Source: Granulicella aggregans
GTDB lineage: Bacteria > Acidobacteriota > Terriglobia > Terriglobales > Acidobacteriaceae
DNA length: 64,000 bases
Direction of reading: 5' to 3'
NCBI RefSeq assembly: GCF_025685565.1
Contig: NZ_JAGSYE010000006.1
Coordinates: 62,001 to 126,000 of the forward strand
Shown: positions 1 through 7,505 of the stretch, in pieces
How the letters are laid out: the number at the start of each line of letters is the position of its first letter
Numbering within the stretch: position 1 is the stretch's first letter
Notes under the pieces: generated by a model
What the model was told of the DNA's origin: nothing
The model's input: the letters and a program-made list of their open reading frames with translations, nothing else
The model's database searches: none
Made by a program: the position numbers and the translations under genes

Positions 1-662
1 TCCTTCAGGTCGATCCGCAGCACGATCTGCTGTCCGATATGCGGCTCTGCAAAGCTCCGGATCGACCTTCCGCGCACAAACCCATGCGCCGCCGGATGCG
101 CCGGAACGCGATCCAGCAGCCGAGCCAGCACCTGCCGTTGAAGCTCCTTCAATCGCGGCTTCGGAGCCTCGATCAGCCGGTAAGAACCGGATGCCTTGAG
201 CCGAAACTGGTAGTCATAGTGCTGCAACTTCAAGGCTTCGCCCCGCCCAATCTCAAACTGCCCGAGATCAGCAAACCATTCCAGATCCCCTACGCTGACA
301 CCGAGCCATTCAGCGAGTCCACCCACATCGCGGATCGTCGGAATCTCCCAGCTCTTCGCCGCCTCGACCGGCTGCATCTCGGCTTTCGGAGTAAAGCCGC
401 TTACCGCCGCCATCCCGACAGGATCGCGATCATACGCCCGGCAAAATCTTCGGTCAGCCAAAAAGAACTCGACCACTTCCCTGCTTCGAGGCCGCGTCTT
501 CCCCCCGAACACCGTCACATATCGCGCAGCGAACGGAGCTATCCACCTCCGGCGCTTACCCAGCGCCTCCGTCAACCGTTGAGCGATCACGTCAGCGCTG
601 CACTCGCCTGAAAGCACAAACCGAGCCAGCGCCTTGACGACCTGCGGATTGGGCTTCGCCAT
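1..662 (-). CDS. retron-type reverse transcriptase, N-terminal part (3' end outside window)
   Basis: The minus strand reads open from an ATG at 662 to the window edge: 220 codons plus two bases, with no stop. A TAA lies four codons upstream of the ATG and GAGGCGA sits just before it, so the start is well placed. Residues 1-145 are an N-terminal extension containing GLAEWLGVSVGDLEWFAD, a pattern known from myxobacterial retron RTs of the Mx162 kind. Residues 148-220 are the start of the RT domain: HYDYQFRLK, then SYRLIEAPKPRLKELQ, AAHGFVRGRSI and VLRIDLKD, where the first catalytic aspartate motif begins. The YADD active site and any effector gene lie beyond the edge. The enzyme would prime cDNA synthesis from a guanosine of the RNA encoded just upstream. 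A group II intron or diversity-generating RT is less likely because of the N-terminal extension and the adjacent msr-msd-like RNA. Confidence 0.88.
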   Translation of the reverse strand, partial: MAKPNPQVVKALARFVLSGECSADVIAQRLTEALGKRRRWIAPFAARYVTVFGGKTRPRSREVVEFFLADRRFCRAYDRDPVGMAAVSGFTPKAEMQPVEAAKSWEIPTIRDVGGLAEWLGVSVGDLEWFADLGQFEIGRGEALKLQHYDYQFRLKASGSYRLIEAPKPRLKELQRQVLARLLDRVPAHPAAHGFVRGRSIRSFAEPHIGQQIVLRIDLK

Positions 663-705
663 TCGCCTCGCTTACAAGTTTGCACGCTGCCCGGAAGTAA
701 GAGCA

Positions 706-719
706 GCGGAGTGCTCCAA
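706..719 (-). repeat. retron a2 arm of inverted repeat
   Basis: GCGGAGTGCTCCAA on the plus strand pairs perfectly with 854-867. It lies at the 3' side of the RNA, 44 bases upstream of the RT start codon, the position a2 takes in known retrons. Confidence 0.8.
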
Positions 720-853
720 CCAGTCCAACTCTGCGGCACCATGTCTGCGCGTGAGCGCAGCGCCGGTTCCGCGACGATCTGCCAGTTCCTTCATCTTCCC
801 TGGGGTATCCCCAGAGAGGTCGCAACATGCCCGAGGGCACACCTTAACCAGGC

Positions 854-867
854 TTGGAGCACTCCGC
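854..867 (-). repeat. retron a1 arm of inverted repeat
   Basis: On the plus strand this reads TTGGAGCACTCCGC and is the exact reverse complement of 706-719. It would form the 5' end of the retron RNA and pair with a2 to place the branch guanosine next to the reverse-transcription start. Confidence 0.8.
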
Positions 868-878
868 AGCCACAGGTT

Positions 879-887
879 AGGATAGCA
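879..887 (-). promoter_or_regulatory. possible extended -10 element of the retron promoter
   Basis: On the minus strand the sequence TGCTATCCT (887 to 879) resembles an extended -10 (TGn plus TATAAT-like hexamer). A start six to eight bases downstream would fall at about 871-873, right at the outer end of the a1 arm. No good -35 is visible, which is acceptable for an extended -10. Positional agreement with a1 is the main support. The rest of 888-1021, between the divergent retron and rhodanese genes, shows no gene. Confidence 0.4.
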
Positions 888-1021
888 GCGTCAGGTTTCG
901 CAGCGGCGGTAGCCAACAGTTTCAACAAATAAGGCCAGAATCGCGTTCCATCACGGAACTCTCGAATCACTGAAGCCGGCACACGAATCGCGACATCCAA
1001 TTGCGTCAAAGGGGGTAAGTC

Positions 1022-1468
1022 ATGGCAATTGCTCTCGCAGCATCCGCAATCCTTGTCCTCGCAATCGCTGTCTTCTTCTACCTCAAACGCAAGCGCGCCA
1101 ACGAGGAGACCGCCCGTTTCAGCATTTCAGCAGATCAACTCCGATCTCTGCTCGCAGCCCCGGAGCCGGTCTTCCTGCTGGACGTCCGCCACCCGCTCGA
1201 CCTGCTCGCCGACCCGCACATCATCCCCGGCAGCGTCCGGATCCCTCCGAAGGAAGTCCTCGCTAACCCGGCTCTCGTCCCCTTCGATCGTGACGTGGTC
1301 TTTTACTGCACCTGCCCCAGCGACGAGACCGCCCGCGAGACCCTCCACAAAGCCCGAGCCACGAATCACCAGCGCGTCAAGTTCCTTCGCGGTGGCCTCG
1401 CCGCGTGGAAGGCCAACGGCTGCCCCGTCGAAACCTACGAGACCGCTTTCCACCTCGATACCCTGTGA
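1022..1468 (+). CDS. membrane-anchored rhodanese-like protein
   Basis: A 148-residue protein. Residues 2-21 form one hydrophobic helix followed by KRKR, so it is probably anchored with the domain on the cytoplasmic side. Residues 33-143 are a single rhodanese domain: FLLDVRHP near the start, then the active-site loop YCTCPSDETA, with the candidate catalytic cysteine in CTCPS, and the typical end FLRGGLAAWKANGCPVE. Such domains carry sulfane sulfur on cysteine and pass it to acceptors such as cyanide or cellular thiols; the acceptor here is unknown. GGGGG at 1012-1016 is a good ribosome site before the ATG. It is transcribed divergently from the retron, so it is probably not part of it. Confidence 0.85.
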   Translation: MAIALAASAILVLAIAVFFYLKRKRANEETARFSISADQLRSLLAAPEPVFLLDVRHPLDLLADPHIIPGSVRIPPKEVLANPALVPFDRDVVFYCTCPSDETARETLHKARATNHQRVKFLRGGLAAWKANGCPVETYETAFHLDTL

Positions 1469-1630
1469 GCCGTTCCGCGCTGAAAACCGCATAGCTCAAC
1501 TTTGCCCATTTTCAGGCGATTCGGATCTCGATGGGCGCGGTATTCCTGGGGCAGCTAATGACTGAAATATAGTTTTTGCGGCAATTTGAGGAGTGCTAAG
1601 CGCGGCATACCTCTGCCAGCCAGCCGAGAG

Positions 1631-1660
1631 CCGTTAGTGTTCCACGTGGAACATTAACGG
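1631..1660. promoter_or_regulatory. parS-like ParB-binding site in a 30-bp palindrome
   Basis: The core at 1638-1653, TGTTCCACGTGGAACA, is a perfect 16-bp palindrome. It agrees with the parS sequences bound by chromosomal ParB/Spo0J proteins in many bacteria. Outside it one mismatched pair (1637/1654) is followed by six more matching pairs, so 28 of 30 bases are symmetric. It lies in the 254-bp gap between a gene ending at 1468 and one ending at 1723. There is no T-tract, so it does not look like a terminator. Known parS sites cluster around the replication origin; no origin genes are visible here. Confidence 0.78.
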
Positions 1661-1722
1661 GTGTGACATGACGGCTGTAATTCTTTCGTAAAACTATCGC
1701 AATTTCACATGAAGGCGGCGGG

Positions 1723-2592
1723 CTAACCTGCAGCCAGCGTCCTTAGCACGCCAACGTTTCTCGCCTCATCCCCGGGAGCATCTACCGGCGTCTCCGCGAT
1801 AAACGCCGCGTGATTGAACCGCGAATCGTGCAGCAACCGCCTGAAAGCCTCCGCTCCCATCGTTCCTTCGCCGATATGTTCATGGCGGTCCAGCTTCGAC
1901 CCCATCGCCGCCTTCGCGTCGTTGCAGTGCCAGACCTTCACCGCATCGAAACCGATGGTCGCCTCGACCATTCCCATCGTCTCAGCGTAGCCCGCCTCGC
2001 TCACAAGATCGTATCCGGCAACATGCGTGTGGCAGGTATCGAGACACACGCCCACCGGAGCGCAAGCCTTCAGCAGCTCAACCAGCTCTGCCACCTGCTC
2101 GAGCTTCCCGCCCAGCGAGAACTCTGCCCCGGCCGTGTTCTCGATCAACACTTTGAAGTCCTTCCCCCGCCACGGCACCCCATCCAGTGCCCGCTCAATC
2201 GACTCCGCCGCCAAACGCAGCCCCTCGTCCCGCGTTAACCCCTTCCAGCTTCCCGGATGCAGCACCAGGTACTCCGCTCCCAGCGCCAGTGCCCGCTCCA
2301 CCTCGCCGCGAAACGCTCCAATGGAGTTCTCCCGAACCGTCTCGGTCTGGCTGCACATATTGATCAGGTAGCTCGCGTGGACCGCAACCGGCCCAATGTC
2401 GTGTTCCTTCCGCAGCGCCGCCATCTTCGCGGCATCCTCCGCCTTCACCGGAGCAGCTTTCCACATCCGCGGGCTTGCGGTAAATATCTGGAACGTATTC
2501 GCCCCCGCCTCAATCGCCCGATTCACCGCCGTCCAGGTTCCGCCCGCCGTCCCCAGATGAACACCTATCCGCTTCTTCGTTCCAGTCGCCAT
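1723..2592 (-). CDS. nfo: deoxyribonuclease IV (endonuclease IV, AP endonuclease)
   Basis: A 289-residue protein of the usual length for the family. It cuts DNA 5' to abasic sites in base-excision repair, using three metal ions held in a TIM barrel. Diagnostic segments are IGVHLGTAGG at the start, VHASYLINM, LHPGSWKG, LIENTAG (metal-ligand glutamate), LDTCHTHVAGYDL, VWHCNDAKAAMGSKLDRHEHIGEG and the final FIAETPVD. These carry the expected His, Glu and Asp metal ligands. It stands alone on the minus strand and diverges from the small membrane-protein gene at 2654. Confidence 0.95.
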   Translation of the reverse strand: MATGTKKRIGVHLGTAGGTWTAVNRAIEAGANTFQIFTASPRMWKAAPVKAEDAAKMAALRKEHDIGPVAVHASYLINMCSQTETVRENSIGAFRGEVERALALGAEYLVLHPGSWKGLTRDEGLRLAAESIERALDGVPWRGKDFKVLIENTAGAEFSLGGKLEQVAELVELLKACAPVGVCLDTCHTHVAGYDLVSEAGYAETMGMVEATIGFDAVKVWHCNDAKAAMGSKLDRHEHIGEGTMGAEAFRRLLHDSRFNHAAFIAETPVDAPGDEARNVGVLRTLAAG

Positions 2593-2653
2593 ATCCAGAG
2601 CCTACCGCAATCGACGCCATCGCCAAAGCGTTGCAAACGTGTATCCTCGCGTC

Positions 2654-3106
2654 ATGCCCGAACCGCAATCCTTCAAGAACCACGGCCGCCTCGACCCGCC
2701 CCAACACTTCATCGCGGTTCCGATTCTGTTCATCAACTTCATCGCCTGCATTGTCATCACGGTAAGGATCGCGATCAGCCACGAACCCCAGATGCTCGGC
2801 CTGCATATCTGGCTCGTCATCGTCTCGTTCGCGCTCCTCGTGGCTGCGGTCAACATGCGCATCAAAGATCTCCGCGTCCAGGACCGTGTCATCCGCCTCG
2901 AAGAGCGTCTACGTTACGCCGCCCTTCTCCAACCAGCAGACCTTGCCGCATCGTCGAAGCTAACCTTCCGCCAGATCATCGCTCTCCGCTTCGCCTCCGA
3001 CGCTGAACTGCCCGCCCTCATCGCCCGAGCGATCGCAGAAAACCTGACTTCGAAGCAGATCAAGGAAAGCATCACCACCTGGCGCGCAGACGACCTTCGC
3101 GTCTAG
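2654..3106 (+). CDS. small membrane protein, DUF6526-like
   Basis: About 150 residues from the ATG at 2654 (MPEPQSFKNHGRL). A GTG at 2639 would add five residues but has no better ribosome site. Two hydrophobic stretches (about residues 22-45 and 55-75) suggest two membrane helices, followed by a charged cytoplasmic tail containing VIRLEERLRYAALL and LTFRQIIALRFASDAELPAL. This layout, starting with a QSFKNHxR motif, recalls the DUF6526 family of unknown function. Its start is about 60 bases from the divergent nfo start, so the two may share a control region. Confidence 0.75.
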   Translation: MPEPQSFKNHGRLDPPQHFIAVPILFINFIACIVITVRIAISHEPQMLGLHIWLVIVSFALLVAAVNMRIKDLRVQDRVIRLEERLRYAALLQPADLAASSKLTFRQIIALRFASDAELPALIARAIAENLTSKQIKESITTWRADDLRV

Positions 3107-3190
3107 CCCGATCCAGAAAGAGTAGGCCTGACAAAAAGACGGCGCGAAGCTCTCGCCTCGCGCCGTCCGTACCTACTTCAAACTCCAGAC

Positions 3191-4375
3191 CTAGTAAACG
3201 TCCCGCTGGTACCGCTTCTGCTTCTTCATAACTTCCAGGTACTCCGCCGCGTGATCCAGCGTTCCATGCGAGCCCTTCGCGATCACGTCCAGCAGTGCCG
3301 TCTCCACGTCCTTGGCCATGCGAGTGGCATCTCCGCAGACGTAGAAGTACGCACCTTCCTCCAGCCACTTGTAAAGGCCGGCGCACTGCTCCTGCATCTT
3401 GTCCTGCACGTAGACCTTTTTTTGCTGGTCGCGCGAGAACGCCAGATCGAGATGCGTCAGAATGCCGTCCTTGTGCATACCTTCTAACTGGTCTTCGTAG
3501 AGGTAGTCCAGCTTCTTCCGCTGGTCGCCGAAGAAGAGCCAGTTCTTACCCTTATCGCCGTTTGCCTGCCGCTCTTCCAGGAACGCCCGGAAGGGCGCAA
3601 GGCCGGTTCCGGGGCCGATCATGATGATCGGAGCGTTCGTGTCCTCCGGCAGCCGGAAGTTCGCATTCGCATGAAGAAAGATCGGCATTGTCGATCCTAC
3701 CGGCGCGCGCTCGCCCATGTGTCCGCTGCACAGACCCTGCCGCTCGCGCCCGTGCGCGTCATAGCGGATCACGCGGACCGTCGTCTCCACAGTGTTCGGG
3801 TGCATCTTCTGGCTCGACGAGATGGAGTACATCCGCGGCGTCAACCGCTGCAGCACGGTGAACAGCTTCTGCGGCTCCTTCACCACGCCTGGGAACTCTT
3901 CGAGCAGGTCGATGAACTCGCGACCCCAGCAGTGCTCCTCGGCCATCGCTTTGCCATCGGCCCCGCACATCGAAGCCAGCCTCGGAATCGGTGTCGAAGG
4001 ATCGACCAGCTTGGCGTACTGGTTGATCGTGCTCCGCGTTAACTTACCGATCGCAAGCCGCGTCCGAACCGCCTCTTCCAGGCTGATCTCAACCTTGTAG
4101 TGGTCGAGCACGCGCTCTTCGCCCGTAAAACCCAGAGCGTTCAGCACCAGGTCCACTTCGCTCTTGCGGTTCTCCGGCAGGATGCCCACAGCATCGCCGG
4201 GGGTGTAGTGCATCCCCTCCTCAAGCGACATCGCAAAGTGACGCGTCTCCTTCTCGGAGCCCTCGGCCGTCAGCCGGTAGTTCTCGGTTACTGCCGAGAT
4301 GTAGGGGTTGTTGCGGGTGTACTTCTGCGCGTGACCCGCCGGGGTCGATTCCAAGGTTGCAGTCGCTTCGCTCAT
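3191..4375 (-). CDS. CysJ-like NADPH-dependent reductase without a flavodoxin domain
   Basis: About 394 residues. It resembles the FAD- and NADPH-binding parts of sulfite reductase flavoprotein and other diflavin reductases: YTPGDAVGILPENR, then RMYSISSS (FAD-binding RxYS motif), GLCSGHM, IMIGPGTGLAPFRAFL (pyridine-nucleotide site) and YFYVCGDATRMAKDV near the C-terminus. It begins straight at the linker/FAD domain and lacks the FMN flavodoxin domain of full-length CysJ (about 600 residues), so the electron acceptor must be a separate protein. No sulfite reductase hemoprotein gene is nearby. The start is uncertain: ATG at 4375 has GGAGAG placed very close, while ATG at 4405 or 4540 would lengthen it, the last overlapping rpsA. 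Confidence 0.82.
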   Translation of the reverse strand: MSEATATLESTPAGHAQKYTRNNPYISAVTENYRLTAEGSEKETRHFAMSLEEGMHYTPGDAVGILPENRKSEVDLVLNALGFTGEERVLDHYKVEISLEEAVRTRLAIGKLTRSTINQYAKLVDPSTPIPRLASMCGADGKAMAEEHCWGREFIDLLEEFPGVVKEPQKLFTVLQRLTPRMYSISSSQKMHPNTVETTVRVIRYDAHGRERQGLCSGHMGERAPVGSTMPIFLHANANFRLPEDTNAPIIMIGPGTGLAPFRAFLEERQANGDKGKNWLFFGDQRKKLDYLYEDQLEGMHKDGILTHLDLAFSRDQQKKVYVQDKMQEQCAGLYKWLEEGAYFYVCGDATRMAKDVETALLDVIAKGSHGTLDHAAEYLEVMKKQKRYQRDVY

Positions 4376-4471
4376 CTCTCCATCATAAAACACCAATTCG
4401 GACATACGCCGTCCGAGTGACATCGAGTGATATCCTGACCCAACCGAAACTCGAAGAGGCCCTTCCCGTAA

Positions 4472-6247
4472 ATGTCCGATATCAATCCGCTGAATCCTGA
4501 AGTAGTCAACGAAGAAGCCGTAGCATCCTCCCTGCCACAAGAATCCGAAGCCAGCGTCACCGTAGGCGGTGAAGCTCCGCCGGAGACGGACATCTCCTTC
4601 GAAGACGAACTCGCCGCTTACGAGCGCGAGAACGTTCGCCGGCCTGTCTCCGATGACGGCGCACGCTCCAACCAGATCAACGGCGTAGTCGTTAGCATCA
4701 CGGCGGACGCCGTCCTCGTCGACATCGGCTACAAGACCGAAGGCACTCTGCCGCTTACCATCTTCGGCGAAAAGCCGCCTGCAATTGGTGACAAACTCCT
4801 CGTCACGAGCAAGGGCCGCAACGACGAGGGCTACTACGACCTCTCGCTGCAGCGCGTCGCGCAGCCCAAAGACATCTCCTCGCTCGAAGAAGCCTTTGCC
4901 GCGGGAACGACCATCCCCGGCACCGTCACCGCCGCCGTCAAGGGCGGCCTCTCGGTCGACATCGGCGTCCGTGCCTTCATGCCCGGCTCACGCAGCGGAG
5001 CGCGCGACGCCGCCGACCTCGAGAAGCTCGTCGGGACAGAGATCCTCTGCCGCATCATCAAGCTCGAGAAGGAAGAAGATGAAAAGGTAGACATCGTCGT
5101 CGACCGTCGCGTCGTCCTCGAAGAAGAGGCAGCTGGCCTCAAGACCCGCCGTTACTCCGAGCTCGCCGAAGGCAACATCGTCACCGGCACCGTCCGCAGC
5201 CTGATGGACTTCGGCGCATTCGTTGAGATCGGCGGAGTCGACGGCCTTCTTCATATCTCCGACATCTCGTGGAAGCGCATTGCCAACCCAGCCGACGTCC
5301 TTACCGCCGGCCAGCAGATCGAAGTCAAGATCCTCAAGATCGATCCCGCGACCAAGCGCATCGGCCTCGGCCTCAAGCAGCTCCAGCCTCACCCCTGGGA
5401 CGCGGTCCCTTCCACCTACACCGTGGGCGAGCGCGTCACTGGCTCCGTCACCCGCCTAACCGACTTCGGCGCCTTCGTCGAACTCTCCCCCGGCATCGAG
5501 GGGATGATCCACGTCTCCGAGATGTCCTGGGCCAAGAAGGTCCGCAAGCCCGAAGACATGCTCAAGGTCGGCGACACTGTCGATGCGGTCATCTTGGCGA
5601 TCGACACCGCAGCCCAACGTATCGGTCTCGGCCTCAAGCAGACCCTCGGCGACCCCTGGGCCGACGCCCCATCGCGCTTCCCCGCCGGCTCTACCGTCAC
5701 TGGCCCCGTCTCGTCACTCACCAAGTTCGGCGCCTTCATCACCCTCGCCGACGGCATCGAGGGCATGGTCCACGTCAGCGAGATCCTCGCCGATAAGCGC
5801 GTGGAACGTCCGCAGGACGTCCTCCGCACCGGGCAGGTCGTGCAGGCCAAGGTCCTCGAAATCGACGGGGCCAAACGCCAGATCAAGCTGAGCATGAAGC
5901 AGCTTATCCCCACTGGCCTCGACGAGTACATCGCCGAGCACAAACCAGGCGACACGGTCACCGCCCGCATCGTGAAGCTCGACGGCACCAGTGCGCGGAT
6001 CGAACTCGGCGAAGGCATCTACGCTACATGCACGATCAAGGCGGCCGAGCCGGCAGTCGAGGAACCGAAGGCGACCGGCGCGGTCGATCTCTCCGCCTTC
6101 AGTACCATGCTCAAGGACAAGTGGAAGGGCGGATCTTCAACCGCCAAGCCGAAGTCCGAAGCTCCGCAACAAGGCCAGATCCGCAACTTCCGTATCACTG
6201 CCATCGATCCCGATACCAAAACCATCACCGTTGACCTGGTCAAATAG
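4472..6247 (+). CDS. rpsA: 30S ribosomal protein S1
   Basis: 591 residues with six S1 (OB-fold) RNA-binding repeats, close to the usual six-repeat length. The repeats begin near NQINGVVVSI (residue about 66), GTTIPGTVTAAV, GNIVTGTVRSLMDFGAFVEI, GERVTGSVTRLTDFGAFVEL, GSTVTGPVSSLTKFGAFITL and GDTVTARIVKLDG. Repeats 3 to 5 have the canonical DFGAFVE and HVSE/HISD motifs; the first two and the last are more divergent, as usual. S1 sits on the small subunit and helps mRNA bind. The first 60 residues are acidic. After residue 525 a Pro/Lys-rich linker leads to a short conserved tail. It diverges from the reductase at 4375. Confidence 0.95.
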   Translation: MSDINPLNPEVVNEEAVASSLPQESEASVTVGGEAPPETDISFEDELAAYERENVRRPVSDDGARSNQINGVVVSITADAVLVDIGYKTEGTLPLTIFGEKPPAIGDKLLVTSKGRNDEGYYDLSLQRVAQPKDISSLEEAFAAGTTIPGTVTAAVKGGLSVDIGVRAFMPGSRSGARDAADLEKLVGTEILCRIIKLEKEEDEKVDIVVDRRVVLEEEAAGLKTRRYSELAEGNIVTGTVRSLMDFGAFVEIGGVDGLLHISDISWKRIANPADVLTAGQQIEVKILKIDPATKRIGLGLKQLQPHPWDAVPSTYTVGERVTGSVTRLTDFGAFVELSPGIEGMIHVSEMSWAKKVRKPEDMLKVGDTVDAVILAIDTAAQRIGLGLKQTLGDPWADAPSRFPAGSTVTGPVSSLTKFGAFITLADGIEGMVHVSEILADKRVERPQDVLRTGQVVQAKVLEIDGAKRQIKLSMKQLIPTGLDEYIAEHKPGDTVTARIVKLDGTSARIELGEGIYATCTIKAAEPAVEEPKATGAVDLSAFSTMLKDKWKGGSSTAKPKSEAPQQGQIRNFRITAIDPDTKTITVDLVK

Positions 6248-6276
6248 CAGGCGTACTGATCGAATAGAAGGTGCGT

Positions 6277-6690
6277 ATGGCTGATCCCGTAGCATTTGGA
6301 CGCTTCGACCTGAACGAGATCGCGCGGTCGTTTCCAGAGACCTCTGAGACGCTGCTTCTCGACACCTACCTCACCAACGAAGACGCGGCCAGTAGCCGCG
6401 TCTTCCGCGTTTACCGGGGTACGCCGCCTCATTATCACGAGAATTCGGACGAATACCTCTACGTACTCTCGGGTCGCGGAACCTTCTGGATGCAGGACCC
6501 AGCAAACGAGTCGGAGTTCGCTCCCGGCGATCTCCTCTTCTTCAAACGCCGCATCGTTCATTCCTTGCCAAAGATTCTTGAAAGCCCGGTCGTCTTTCTC
6601 TCGGTGGATACACCGAGGCGCGACCCCAAGGACATCGTCTTTGTGAACCCGAAAGATGGGACACCGGATTCCTTTATTCAAGCTAAGTAG
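6277..6690 (+). CDS. single-domain cupin protein
   Basis: 137 residues from ATG at 6277. AGAAGG at 6265-6270 is six bases upstream, which favours this ATG over the in-frame GTG at 6271 that would overlap the ribosome site. Residues 45-115 form one cupin barrel: PPHYHENSDEYLYVLSG carries the two His and the Glu of the first metal motif, and PGDLLFFKRRIVHSL carries the Gly-Asp and final His of the second. It probably binds one divalent metal. Such proteins range from isomerases to small-molecule sensors and the substrate cannot be told from sequence. It follows rpsA by 29 bases and may be cotranscribed. Confidence 0.85.
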   Translation: MADPVAFGRFDLNEIARSFPETSETLLLDTYLTNEDAASSRVFRVYRGTPPHYHENSDEYLYVLSGRGTFWMQDPANESEFAPGDLLFFKRRIVHSLPKILESPVVFLSVDTPRRDPKDIVFVNPKDGTPDSFIQAK

Positions 6691-6765
6691 TTTGACGTTG
6701 ATACGACTTTCTCTGCGGAGCCATGCCTTGACATGGATACATGGAACGCAACCCGCTCAAAGGTT

Positions 6766-7368
6766 TTACGGGTAAAGCCTGACCTTCCCCCAGCCATCCC
6801 CATCCCGCGTAAACAAAATCCGGTCGTGCAGCCGGTCCGCCCCATCCTGCCAGAACTCAATCCGCTCCGGAACCACCAGAAATCCTCGCCAATACTCCGG
6901 TCGCGGAATCACGCCTGGATACTTCGCCGCCAGTTCCGCGGCCTTTTCTTCTAACGCAGAGCGGCTCGCCAACGGACGGCTCTGCTGCGAGGCGATCGCC
7001 CCGATCTGGCTCCGCCGCGAACGGCTATGAAAGTAATCGTCCGAGTCAGCCGCCGAAACCGGCTCAACTGGCCCCTCCACCCGAACCTGCCGCCGCATGC
7101 TCTTCCAGTGGAAGCAGAGCGCCGCATGGGGATTCGCAATCAGCTCCTGCCCCTTCTGACTCTGCTCATTTGTATAGAAGGTGAAGCCCTTCGCATCCAC
7201 CTTCTTCAACAACACCATGCGCACCGAAGGCCGAGCATCCGCCGTCGCCGTGGCCAGCGACATCGCGTTCGGATCGTTCACCTCGCTCGCCTTCGCCAGC
7301 TCAAACCATGTCTCGAACAAGGCGATCGGATCGACCGCGTCTACCGCATCAAACTCTGCCATAAGCAC
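6766..7368 (-). CDS. pdxH: pyridoxamine 5'-phosphate oxidase
   Basis: 200 residues, slightly shorter than the E. coli enzyme. It oxidises pyridoxine or pyridoxamine phosphate to pyridoxal phosphate with FMN. Typical stretches are NAMSLATATADARPSVRMVLLKK (FMN-phosphate and substrate contacts), GFTFYTNEQSQKG, AALCFHWKSMRRQVRVEG, SRSRRSQIGAIASQQS, EYWRGFLVVPERIEFWQDG and the C-terminal DRILFTRDGDGW...RLYP. All signature Arg, Lys and Trp positions look intact. It is the last gene of a minus-strand run; the preceding fabI has its own terminator just upstream. Confidence 0.95.
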   Translation of the reverse strand: MLMAEFDAVDAVDPIALFETWFELAKASEVNDPNAMSLATATADARPSVRMVLLKKVDAKGFTFYTNEQSQKGQELIANPHAALCFHWKSMRRQVRVEGPVEPVSAADSDDYFHSRSRRSQIGAIASQQSRPLASRSALEEKAAELAAKYPGVIPRPEYWRGFLVVPERIEFWQDGADRLHDRILFTRDGDGWGKVRLYP

Positions 7369-7436
7369 CTGCCATCCTTCAGCCTACAGAACTGCGTCCT
7401 CTGCTGGAGGCTCAAGTTCGCCCAGCATTGCCGCAT

Positions 7437-7466
7437 GAAAAACGGCCACGGAATCTTCCGTGGCCG
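7437..7466 (-). terminator. rho-independent terminator after fabI
   Basis: Perfect 10-bp stem (7443-7452 with 7457-7466) and a 4-base loop. On the minus strand it is followed by TTTTT (plus-strand A run at 7438-7442). It lies 40 bases after the fabI stop and before pdxH, so it ends fabI transcription. Confidence 0.85.
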
Positions 7467-7505
7467 CCACAATCTCTAAGCCTGCCTGCCTGACTGACTG
7501 ACTGG

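Larger units (their letters stand above)
703..870 (-). ncRNA. putative retron msr-msd non-coding RNA
   Basis: This gene-free stretch lies directly upstream of the RT on the same strand. Its ends are a perfect 14-bp inverted repeat (854-867 and 706-719), extended to 16 of 17 pairs at 703-719/854-870, as expected for retron a1 and a2. Read on the minus strand, a1 is followed by AAGCC, whose G is a candidate branch nucleotide. Next come a weak 4-bp hairpin (828-839) and an 8-bp hairpin (816-809/805-798, loop 806-808), which fit msr. Then comes a long imperfect stem (784-787 with 727-730, 765-772 with 733-740, inner 6-bp stem 755-760/745-750 with a 4-nt loop), which fits msd. The a2 end is about 40 nt before the RT start. 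The layout matches the retron family; the exact branch G and msDNA length are inference. Confidence 0.82.

Noticed and set aside
39..611. 190-codon plus-strand open frame at the left edge
   Set aside because: It is antisense to the retron RT, whose translation has clear family motifs; the plus-strand translation is Arg/Pro-rich with no recognisable feature.
1469..1722. The 1631-1660 palindrome as a bidirectional terminator for two converging genes
   Set aside because: No T-tract follows on either strand and the core equals a ParB site; a terminator role is still possible but less specific.
7481..7505. CTGCCTGCC/GACTGACTGACTG run as a functional repeat
   Set aside because: A very short low-complexity run after the fabI stop; no copies nearby.
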